NCBI GenBank assembly: GCA_016781705.1
Contig: JADDPV010000144.1
Coordinates: forward strand, 13,664 to 22,945
Source: Rubrobacter sp.
GTDB taxonomy: Bacteria; Actinomycetota; Rubrobacteria; Rubrobacterales; Rubrobacteraceae
Direction: 5' to 3'
Length of the DNA stretch: 9,282 nt
Shown here: piece after piece, positions 1 through 6,596 of the stretch
How the letters are laid out: every line of letters begins with the position of its first letter
Position numbering within the stretch: the stretch's first letter is position 1
Position numbers and translations under genes: made by a program
The notes under the pieces: generated by a model
Seen by the model: only the letters and a program-made list of their open reading frames with translations
Database searches by the model: none
Told to the model about the DNA's origin: nothing

Positions 1-1878
1 CGGTGGCCCCTCGCTGACGTTGAGGGTCACCGTGATCGCGTAGGGGTCTGCCGGCGTGCCCGCCGGGGGATTCGTCGAGATCACCGTGCCCGCGGGCTGG
101 TTGCTCTGGACCGTCACGGTGGTGGAGAGGAACAACGCGTTGTATAAAGTCGTCTGGGCCTGCTCGACGGTCTGTCCCACGACGTTGGGGACGGAGACGA
201 GGTTTGGGCCGGAGCTGACGGTGACGTTCACGGGGGTGCCAGGCCGGAGGTCGGTGCCGGCGGCGGGCTGCTGTTCGATGATCTGGCCCTCCGCGACGTC
301 ATTGCTCGGCATTTCTGTCTGGCCGCCGAGCCTGAGGTCGGCCTCCTCGAGTATCGTCATGGCTTGCTCGGGGGTGTTGCCGGCGAGCTCGGGGACCTCC
401 ACGGTGGCGGGCCCGGATCCCACCGCGATCTTGACGCGGGAGCCCTCCTCGGCGGTCTCGTCTACACCCCCGGCAGGGTCTTGGTCGATGACCCTGCCCT
501 CGTCTTGCGGGCCGCTCTCCTGGGGTCTAGCCTCTACCTCGAAGCCCGCCTCATCGAGGATGCGGGTGGCTTCCTCCTCCGGCTTGCCCCGGACGTCGGG
601 CAGGTCGGCGAGCTGCCGTCCGCTGATCTCCAGGGTGATCTCCGACCTCGCGTCGGCCTTCCCGCCGGGGCCTGGGCTCTGGCTCACGACTTCGCCGACG
701 GGCTCCTCGCTGTCCACACGCGCGCCCTCGACGACCGTAAACTCCCCGGGTGCGCGGGCGACTATCTCGCGGGCTGCGTCTATCGAGCGGGCGTCTTCGA
801 GGTTCGGGACCTCCGCCTGCGCCGGGCCGCGCCCGACGACGGCGGAGGCGAGGCCGCCGATCAAGGCCAGCAGCAGGAACAGGAAGAGGACTGGGATCCA
901 ACGCCGATGCCTCCTCCTCCGGCGCCCGCTCTCGGCGTCCGGTAGGGGCGGGGGCAGCGTGTCCATCTGGGCCGTCGAGCCTCTCCGCGCTGCGCCGTGC
1001 GGCGGCGCAGCGCGGTTTAGAATTTTGGTCGTCCCCTGCGATGGCGCCAGGCCGCCCATGACCCTTTCGAGGTCCTCTATGAGCTCGTCGGCGTCGGCGT
1101 AACGTTCGGCGGGGTTCTTCGCGAGAAGCCGGCAGGTGATGGCGTTTATGCCCTCGGGCACGTCCGGGTTGAGCGTGCGTGGCGGACGGAGAGGCCCGTT
1201 GACGTGCTTCATGGCGATGCCGATGGGCGTCTCGGCGTCGAAGGGGAGCTCGCCCGTGAGCATCTCGTAGAGCACTATACCCAACGAGTACAGGTCGCTC
1301 TGGGGTCCTACGGGCTCACCCATCGCTTGCTCTGGGGAGATGTAGTGCGCCGTCCCCAGGATAGAGCCCGTCCGCGTCATCGTCGTCGAGGATGCCGCCC
1401 GCGCGATCCCGAAATCCCCGACCTTGACGTCGCCCGAGGCGGTGATTAGCACGTTGTGCGGCTTTATATCCCGGTGAACCACGCCCGCCCGGTGCGCCGC
1501 CGAGAGCGCCTCCGCGATCTGCAGCGTCACCGCCGCCGCCGTCCTGGCGGGTAACGCCCCGCGTCTCAGGATGCGGTCCTTGAGGGTCCCGCCGGGCAGG
1601 TACTCCATCGCGATGTAGTACGTCCCGCTCTCATCCTCGCCCCGGTCGAAGATCGAGACGATGTTGGGGTGACTCAAAGCCGCTGTGCTCTGGGCCTCGC
1701 GCTTGAAACGCTCGACGAACTCCTCGTCGTCGGCGTAGCGGCGGCTCATGACCTTCAAGGCCACTTTACGGTCGAGCACGTCGTCGTGAGCGAGGTAGAC
1801 CTCGGCCATGCCCCCCGAGCCCAAAGGCCCGGAGACCCGGTAACGATTGTCCACGAGTTGCTGCACGTCGCGGGGCAT
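1..1878 (-). CDS. pknB: PASTA-domain Ser/Thr protein kinase PknB (3' end beyond window)
   Basis: Receptor kinase that phosphorylates cell-wall and division proteins on Thr. The reading frame runs from an ATG at 1878 to base 1 with no stop (626 codons), so the C-terminus is missing. My translation shows a glycine loop GSGGMAEVY (about residues 21-28), catalytic Lys42 in VALKV, Glu61 in helix C, HRDIKPHN with Asp137 and Asn142, DFG at 155-157 and SPE at 181-183. Activation-loop Thr168 and Thr170 (MTRT) align with the autophosphorylated Thr pair of mycobacterial PknB. A basic juxtamembrane stretch precedes one membrane helix (about 327-349). Four extracellular PASTA units follow, near 355-419, 424-488, 494-556 and 562-624; the first is the most divergent. 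The start lies 8 bases after pbpA stops, with only a weak GGCGGG ribosome site. In mycobacteria pknA sits between these two genes; here it does not. Function is well supported by family; any further PASTA repeats past the edge cannot be seen. Confidence 0.96.
   Translation of the reverse strand, partial: MPRDVQQLVDNRYRVSGPLGSGGMAEVYLAHDDVLDRKVALKVMSRRYADDEEFVERFKREAQSTAALSHPNIVSIFDRGEDESGTYYIAMEYLPGGTLKDRILRRGALPARTAAAVTLQIAEALSAAHRAGVVHRDIKPHNVLITASGDVKVGDFGIARAASSTTMTRTGSILGTAHYISPEQAMGEPVGPQSDLYSLGIVLYEMLTGELPFDAETPIGIAMKHVNGPLRPPRTLNPDVPEGINAITCRLLAKNPAERYADADELIEDLERVMGGLAPSQGTTKILNRAAPPHGAARRGSTAQMDTLPPPLPDAESGRRRRRHRRWIPVLFLFLLLALIGGLASAVVGRGPAQAEVPNLEDARSIDAAREIVARAPGEFTVVEGARVDSEEPVGEVVSQSPGPGGKADARSEITLEISGRQLADLPDVRGKPEEEATRILDEAGFEVEARPQESGPQDEGRVIDQDPAGGVDETAEEGSRVKIAVGSGPATVEVPELAGNTPEQAMTILEEADLRLGGQTEMPSNDVAEGQIIEQQPAAGTDLRPGTPVNVTVSSGPNLVSVPNVVGQTVEQAQTTLYNALFLSTTVTVQSNQPAGTVISTNPPAGTPADPYAITVTLNVSEGPP
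985..1015. repeat. Perfect 12-bp inverted repeat inside pknB linker
   Basis: Bases 985-996 and 1004-1015 are exact reverse complements separated by 7 bases (997-1003), an all-GC-rich hairpin. It lies in the pknB segment coding the flexible linker between kinase domain and membrane helix. Read on the plus strand it is followed by a T-rich run (TTTAGAATTTT), so it resembles an intrinsic terminator for antisense transcription. On the coding strand the A/T run comes before the hairpin, so it should not terminate the operon mRNA. Function unknown. Confidence 0.6.
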
Positions 1879-1886
1879 TATATACG

Positions 1887-3509
1887 TTACCCGCCCGGTT
1901 CCTGACCGCGGTTCTGGCCGGGTTGCTGCTGGGCCGGGGGCTGCTGCTGTTGGAACGGCGCGCCCTGGAAGGGCTGCTGGCCCGACGGGACCTGGGGAGG
2001 CGCGGGCGTCTGGCCGGGCAGGCCGCCGGGGACTCCGGGCGCCCCTGCGGGCTGCTCGGCGGGCTGTTGGGGGGCGGGACGGTCCAGGTAGGCACGCATG
2101 AGGTCACCGGCGATCGTGAGGGCGGGGGTGGCGGCGTCGCCGTCCTCGTTGATGATCGCGCCGTTCTCCACCATGACGGCGAGCGCGATCTCTGGGTCGT
2201 CCGCCGGCGCGAAGGAGATGAACCAGGAGTGCGGCTCCCCGGGCGGCGCCTCCGCGGTCCCGGTCTTGCCGGCCACCTCCACCCCGGCCACCTGCGCCCC
2301 GATCAGCTCGCCGTCCCGCACGACGCGCTGCATCATGCCGTTGAGCGTCCGCGCCGTCTCCGCGGGCAGGACGTCGTTGCGCGTGCGCGGGGTCGGCCGG
2401 TCGAGGATGACGCCGTCCGACGAACGCACCTCGCGCACCAGTCGCGGCTGCATGAGCCGCCCGTCGTTGGCGACGGCGCCGGCGACCATCGCCATCTCGA
2501 AGGCGTTGGAGGAGACGCGGTCCTGGCCGAAGGAGATGGGCGCGGTGTTCCCCGGGACCCATTCCTCGGGCGGTAGCCCCAGGTCGCTCGGGGCGACGGG
2601 GAGCGAGAAATCCTCGTAAGGGTCGCCGAAGCCGAACTCGAAGGCCATTTCGGCCAGCCTCTCGGGCCCCACGCGTTCTACGGCGATCTCGGAGAACACG
2701 ACGTTTATGGAGTAGATCAGCGCCTCGGCGAAGGTCACCTCCCCGCGGGCTTCGCCCTTGTAGTTGACGACAGTGTAGCCGGGCGTCTCGTAGGTGCCGT
2801 CGTCGTCGAACTCGTCCTGCGGCCTGACGCCGGCCTGCAGCGCCGCGGCGGCCGTGATGACCTTAAAGGTCGAGCCGGGCGGGTAGAGGCTCTGTGTCGC
2901 GCGGTTCACGAGGGGGAAGTCGGGGGCGTTAGCGAGATCGGGGAAGGTGTCGTCTATGTTGTTGGGGTCGAAGGAGGGGTGGGTGACGAGGGCCAGGATC
3001 TCGCCGGTCTGCGGGTCGAGGGCGACGACGGACCCGCGGCCAGTGTTGCTCGCCGCGAGCTCTTCGTAGGCGAGGCGCTGGAGGTCCGGGTCGAGGGTGA
3101 GGGTGACGTTGTTGCCGCCCTCCTCGCCGCCCGTGACCTGGTTTATCAGCTCGTCGAGCGTCTCAGGGTCGTCGGTGGAGGAGAGGTTGTCGTTCTGGCC
3201 GATCTCGATCCCGCTCGCCCCGTACCGGCTGCTCCAGTAACCGATCACGTTCGCGAACGGCGCCCCCTCGGGGTACACGCGCTCGTAAGAGTCCTCCCCG
3301 ACCTGCTCGCTCCTCGCGAGCACGGTCTCCCCGTCGCCCGCCAGAACGGTGCCGCGCGGCGTCTCGCGTGCGCGCTGGCTCTGCAAGGCGTTCGCCGGGT
3401 TGTTCACCAGCGAGTCTCGGGCGATGACCTGCCAGTACGCCAGCACCCCGACCAGCGTCGCGAAGCCGAGGGCGAACAGGTAGAACGTGCGCCGGAGGTG
3501 CGCGTTCAG
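1887..3509 (-). CDS. pbpA: Class B penicillin-binding protein (peptidoglycan transpeptidase) PbpA
   Basis: Cross-links peptidoglycan stem peptides outside the membrane, paired with the SEDS polymerase encoded just upstream. With the CTG start at 3509 it is 540 residues. The N-terminus MNAHLRR closely resembles the MNASLRR I recall for mycobacterial PbpA, and is followed by one membrane helix (about 8-26). A short dimerisation region leads to the transpeptidase domain with all three motifs: STFK with nucleophile Ser213, SIN at 267-269 and KTG at 415-417. Residues about 477-540 are a Pro/Gln/Gly-rich extracytoplasmic tail not seen in mycobacterial PbpA. The start was chosen because no ATG/GTG/TTG exists nearby upstream in frame, a later GTG at residue 21 would cut the membrane helix, and a perfect AGGAGG lies 4 bases upstream. 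It overlaps rodA by 4 bases (CTGA). Identity is firm; the CTG start is an inference. Confidence 0.95.
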   Translation of the reverse strand: MNAHLRRTFYLFALGFATLVGVLAYWQVIARDSLVNNPANALQSQRARETPRGTVLAGDGETVLARSEQVGEDSYERVYPEGAPFANVIGYWSSRYGASGIEIGQNDNLSSTDDPETLDELINQVTGGEEGGNNVTLTLDPDLQRLAYEELAASNTGRGSVVALDPQTGEILALVTHPSFDPNNIDDTFPDLANAPDFPLVNRATQSLYPPGSTFKVITAAAALQAGVRPQDEFDDDGTYETPGYTVVNYKGEARGEVTFAEALIYSINVVFSEIAVERVGPERLAEMAFEFGFGDPYEDFSLPVAPSDLGLPPEEWVPGNTAPISFGQDRVSSNAFEMAMVAGAVANDGRLMQPRLVREVRSSDGVILDRPTPRTRNDVLPAETARTLNGMMQRVVRDGELIGAQVAGVEVAGKTGTAEAPPGEPHSWFISFAPADDPEIALAVMVENGAIINEDGDAATPALTIAGDLMRAYLDRPAPQQPAEQPAGAPGVPGGLPGQTPAPPQVPSGQQPFQGAPFQQQQPPAQQQPGQNRGQEPGG

Positions 3510-4798
3510 GCCGCCTCCTCTTCCTCGACCGAGCGTTTCCCGGCCCTCTCGGAGACGACCAGGAGCAGGGCGGTGATGATGAAGTTGCCGACCACCGAGG
3601 AGCCGCCGTAGGAGACGAACGGGAGCGTGATGCCGGTGAGCGGTATCGCCTTGGTCACGCCGCCGACGATGATGAGGGTCTGCAGCGCGAACATGGCGGT
3701 CAGGCCGAAGGCGAGGAGCTTGGAGGCGGCGTCCTCGACGAGCAGCGCTATCTTCATCCCCCGGTACACGAACACGAGGAACGCCAGGAGGACCGCGCTC
3801 GCGCCCAACAGGCCCAGCTCGCTCGCCACCGCCGAGAAGATGAAGTCCGTCTCGACCTCGGGGATGGCCTGGGCGAAGCCTCCGCCGAGGCCCGCGCCGG
3901 TCAGGCCGCCGTCGGAGATGGAGAACAGGCTCTGCAGGATCTGGAACCCCGTCCCGTTCGGGTCCGACCAGGGGTCGAGCCAGGACGCCACGCGCACCTT
4001 CACGTGGTCGAAGAGGAGATAGGTCGTGAGCGAGCCGACCGAGAAGAGGAGGCCGCCCAGGATGACGTAGGCGATCCGGCCCGTCGCCGCGTACAGCATC
4101 AGCACCGGCACGGCGAAGAACAGGAGGCTGCTCCCGAGGTCCTTCTCGAAGACCAGGAGCCCCAGGGAGGCCGCCCACACGAGGGCTACGGGGCCGAAGT
4201 ATTTGGGGGTGGGGATCTGGACGCCGGCGATGGTGCGGCTCGTGGCGGCGAGGACGTCGCGCTTCTCGGCGAGGTAGCCGGCGAAGAAGACGACGAGCGC
4301 GATCCTGGCGAACTCGGAGGGCTGGAAGCTGATCGGCCCGACCGAGAGCCACAGCCTCGCCCCGTTGACCTCGTAGCCTAGAGGGGTGAACGTGGAGGCT
4401 ATGAGGGCGACCGCCGCGAGCGCCAGAAGGTACTTGTAGTCGAAGATCCTGTCGTAGTTGCGGAAGAACACTACCGTGAAGACGAGGGCGCCGGAGCCGA
4501 TCAGGATCCAGAGGGCCTGCGTGGTCGCGAGGTTTTCCACGCCGGGGACATCGAAGGTGAGGCGGTAGATCATGACGAGCCCGATCCCGGTGAGCAGGGT
4601 AACCACGCTCAAGAGCAAGGCGTCGGAGTGCGGCAGCCACAGCCTGACGCCGAAGTACAGCGCGACCATCGTCCCGGCGTAGTAGGCGCCATACACGAGC
4701 GGCGGCGCGTTGGACTCCTGGGCGAAGATGAGCGTCGCGAAGCCCAGGGTGGTCACGAGCAGTGCCACGAGCAGCGGGATGGTGGCGCGCTGGGTCAA
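3506..4798 (-). CDS. rodA: SEDS-family peptidoglycan glycosyltransferase RodA/FtsW
   Basis: Polytopic inner-membrane enzyme that polymerises lipid II into glycan strands; its class B PBP partner is the next gene. The 430-residue product has about ten hydrophobic segments. It carries the SEDS landmarks: GARLWL near 146-151, SFQPSEFARI near 157-166, EKDLGSSL near 218-225, the extracellular ETDFIFS segment with the likely catalytic Asp318, and the family signature ending in PFVSYGGSSVVGNF (about 393-406). RodA versus FtsW cannot be separated by sequence alone; I call rodA because of the pstP-rodA-pbpA context. The start is TTG, 7 bases after the pstP stop; no ATG or GTG lies in frame between this TTG and the pstP stop. 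A GTG at residue 11 is an alternative but would shorten the first helix. The cytosolic C-terminus ends in four Glu whose codons supply the pbpA ribosome site. Confidence 0.95.
   Translation of the reverse strand: MTQRATIPLLVALLVTTLGFATLIFAQESNAPPLVYGAYYAGTMVALYFGVRLWLPHSDALLLSVVTLLTGIGLVMIYRLTFDVPGVENLATTQALWILIGSGALVFTVVFFRNYDRIFDYKYLLALAAVALIASTFTPLGYEVNGARLWLSVGPISFQPSEFARIALVVFFAGYLAEKRDVLAATSRTIAGVQIPTPKYFGPVALVWAASLGLLVFEKDLGSSLLFFAVPVLMLYAATGRIAYVILGGLLFSVGSLTTYLLFDHVKVRVASWLDPWSDPNGTGFQILQSLFSISDGGLTGAGLGGGFAQAIPEVETDFIFSAVASELGLLGASAVLLAFLVFVYRGMKIALLVEDAASKLLAFGLTAMFALQTLIIVGGVTKAIPLTGITLPFVSYGGSSVVGNFIITALLLVVSERAGKRSVEEEEAA
3514..3519 (-). promoter_or_regulatory. Strong Shine-Dalgarno site for pbpA
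   Basis: The minus strand reads AGGAGG here, inside the last codons of rodA (its Glu-rich tail), with a 4-base spacer to the CTG at 3509-3507. It is the strongest ribosome-binding site seen at any gene junction in the window and supports initiation at the non-standard CTG. Confidence 0.65.
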
Positions 4799-4805
4799 AG
4801 CGCGA

Positions 4806-6065
4806 TCATCGCCGCCGCGTCGGGGGGTCCGCAGCCTCGAGGTCGCGCACGATCCGCTCGGCCTCCTCGCGGCTCTTGAGCTCGTGATCGACGATCTGGT
4901 CCCGGTAGAGGTCGTCCACCTCGGACTCCCTCAAGCCCGTCCTCTCCACCTCCCGGTTGAGCTGGTAGCCTAAAGGCGCGTAGGGCAGGCCTTTGTAGAT
5001 CACGACTACCCCCCCCTCGAAGCCCAGGTAATACTGGCTATTGGCCCAGAGGTAGAAGGGGCTCGCCAGCGCCGCCAGGACGAGCAACGCCGCCATCCCC
5101 CGCACCAGCGCGGCCAGCGCCCGCGCCACCGCGAAGCGCTTCTTGCGCGTGCGCTCGCGCTTCTTGCCCCTGAGACCACGACCCTGGCTCCGGCCGGAGG
5201 GTGCCTCGCGAGGCACCCTCCGGGGTGTCCCGCGCCGGCTCGCTACGTCGGAAGCCCCTTCGGGGGGGCCGTCCCGTACCTGCTCGGCGCCGTTCCTCCC
5301 GGCGGAGCCGTCGGCGGGCGCCTCCTCGCGCACGTCCACGACCACGACCGTTATGTTGTCGGCGCCGCCGCCGTCGAGAGCCGCCTGGACGAGGGCTTCG
5401 GTGCTCGCTTTCGGGTTTTCGTTGGAGGTGAGGATGCCACCGATCTTGCTTTCGGGGACCATGTCCGAGAGGCCGTCGGAGCACAGGAGGAAGCGGTCGC
5501 CCGGCTCGACGGGGAGGATGGCGGTGTCCACCTTGACCTCATCCTCGGCGCCCAGAGCGCGCGTGATGAGGTTCCTCTGCGGGTGCTCGGATGCCTCGGC
5601 CCGCGTGAGGTCGCCGCTCCTGACGAGTTCGGCGACCAGGGAGTGGTCCTCGGTCACCGGCCTGAGCTCGCCACCCCGCAAGAGGTACGCCCGCGAGTCG
5701 CCGACGTGCGCTATCTCGACCGTCGGCTCCCCGCGGGAGCGTCCGCCAGGGCGTTCGTCGGGGTGTCCGAAGCGTGCCGCGACGACGGTGGTACCCATGC
5801 CGGAGAGCTTCTCGTCGGAGCGCGCGGCCTGGAGTATGCCGCGGTTCGCCCCCTTTATGGCACCTTCGAGCGACCCGGAGGGCTCGACGCCCTTTAGCGC
5901 GTTGATCGCGATAGAGCTCGCCACCTCGCCGGCCTCGAAGCCACCGATGCCATCGGCGACGGCGAAGAGTGCGCCGTCGCGCCCCTCGCCCACGAGGAGC
6001 GAGTCCTCGTTGTTCTTGCGAACTTTGCCCGCGTGCGTCGCGCCGAACGGCTCCAGGTAGAACAC
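4806..6065 (-). CDS. pstP: PP2C-type Ser/Thr protein phosphatase PstP, membrane anchored
   Basis: Metal-dependent phosphatase that reverses the kinase signal by dephosphorylating the kinases and their substrates. In the 419-residue product, the catalytic domain (about 1-245) has the PPM metal-binding motifs: NNED with Asp21, ADGIGG with Asp38/Gly39, GMGTT at 89-93, GDSR with Asp123, SDG with Asp197, and ADN with Asp236. A disordered Arg/Gly/Pro-rich linker (about 246-310) is followed by a basic cluster, a membrane helix (about 318-340) and an extracytoplasmic tail of about 80 residues that begins much like the tail of mycobacterial PstP. The start is GTG, 6 bases after the fhaB stop, with GGAG 9 bases upstream. 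The linker-coding DNA holds a perfect 30-bp palindrome. Identification is firm. Confidence 0.96.
   Translation of the reverse strand: MFYLEPFGATHAGKVRKNNEDSLLVGEGRDGALFAVADGIGGFEAGEVASSIAINALKGVEPSGSLEGAIKGANRGILQAARSDEKLSGMGTTVVAARFGHPDERPGGRSRGEPTVEIAHVGDSRAYLLRGGELRPVTEDHSLVAELVRSGDLTRAEASEHPQRNLITRALGAEDEVKVDTAILPVEPGDRFLLCSDGLSDMVPESKIGGILTSNENPKASTEALVQAALDGGGADNITVVVVDVREEAPADGSAGRNGAEQVRDGPPEGASDVASRRGTPRRVPREAPSGRSQGRGLRGKKRERTRKKRFAVARALAALVRGMAALLVLAALASPFYLWANSQYYLGFEGGVVVIYKGLPYAPLGYQLNREVERTGLRESEVDDLYRDQIVDHELKSREEAERIVRDLEAADPPTRRR
5194..5223. repeat. Perfect 30-bp palindrome within pstP linker
   Basis: Both strands read identically over these 30 bases, centred on CGCG, with outer ends CCGGAGGG and CCCTCCGG. 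It codes the stretch PRRVPREAPS in the disordered linker of the phosphatase. No T-run follows on the coding strand. No second copy was found by eye in the window. It could be a protein-binding site, an RNA hairpin, or a remnant of a palindromic repeat element tolerated in an unconstrained linker. Confidence 0.75.
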
Positions 6066-6071
6066 GGGCCG

Positions 6072-6593
6072 CTACTCCGAGTACCTGAAGGTCGTCGAGC
6101 CGACCCGCACCCTATCGCCGCTCCTCAAGGGGGTAGCGCCGACGGTCTTGCGGCCGTTGACGTAGGTGCCGTTGGTGGACTCGTTGTCCTCGACGTACAG
6201 AAGACCCCCGTGGCGGGTGAGCCTGGCGTGCCGCCCGGAGGCGAAGTCGTCGTTCTTGAGGACGATGTCGCTGGCGGAGGAGCGCCCGATGCTCGTCGTG
6301 CCGCCTTTCACGGAGAACTTGGTGTTCGGCGCCAGGACCTCCGAGTCCTCGACCACGAGCGCGGCGGCAGCGCCGTTGCGCCGGTCGTCCGCGGAAGAGG
6401 CGGCCCCGTCGCGGGCGGCGGCGCGTCGCGTTGCTCCGCCGCCTCTCCGGGCCTCGCCGGGGACAAAGGGCTCGTCGTCGGGGACGGCGCGCAGGTAACC
6501 GACGCCCCGCCGGACCACGGCGTAGATGAAGGCGAAGAGCAAGAGCAAGAGCAAAGCCTTCGCCGCGAGTAGCGGCACCTGCAGGTCGAGCAC
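6072..6593 (-). CDS. fhaB: Membrane-anchored FHA domain protein FhaB (FipA-like)
   Basis: Phosphothreonine reader tethered to the membrane; the mycobacterial relative links PknA/PknB signalling to FtsZ and the divisome. The 173-residue product has an N-terminal membrane helix (about 8-27), a basic/Ala-rich linker (about 28-78) and one C-terminal FHA domain (about 79-172). The phosphopeptide-binding residues are present: GRS at 103-105, the SGRHAR segment at 119-124 and STNGT at 139-143. The length and helix-linker-FHA order match mycobacterial FhaB. The start is GTG, 3 bases after the fhaA stop; the ribosome site is only G-rich, suggesting translational coupling with fhaA. The partner protein in this organism is inferred. 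Confidence 0.94.
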   Translation of the reverse strand: MLDLQVPLLAAKALLLLLLFAFIYAVVRRGVGYLRAVPDDEPFVPGEARRGGGATRRAAARDGAASSADDRRNGAAAALVVEDSEVLAPNTKFSVKGGTTSIGRSSASDIVLKNDDFASGRHARLTRHGGLLYVEDNESTNGTYVNGRKTVGATPLRSGDRVRVGSTTFRYSE

Positions 6594-6596
6594 GCC

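Noticed and set aside
56..1102. Long plus-strand open frame opposite pknB.
   Set aside because: Composition is typical of a GC-rich antisense shadow (Ser/Pro/Arg), while the minus strand encodes an intact kinase tail with PASTA repeats.
1876..1881. TATAAT overlapping the pknB start on the minus strand, a possible internal promoter.
   Set aside because: No -35-like hexamer at 16-18 bases (the 17-base position reads TCAGGA), and a start site would fall inside the coding sequence, after the ATG.
3510..4640. Open frame extending pbpA upstream to an ATG at 4640 (would give a 917-residue protein).
   Set aside because: The upstream part is the out-of-frame shadow of rodA, Arg/Pro/His-rich with no domain; rodA itself has clear SEDS motifs in the other frame.
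5254..5268. Short C4/G4 stem around TTCG in pstP.
   Set aside because: Four-base stems of C and G are common by chance in such GC-rich DNA; no T-run or other support.
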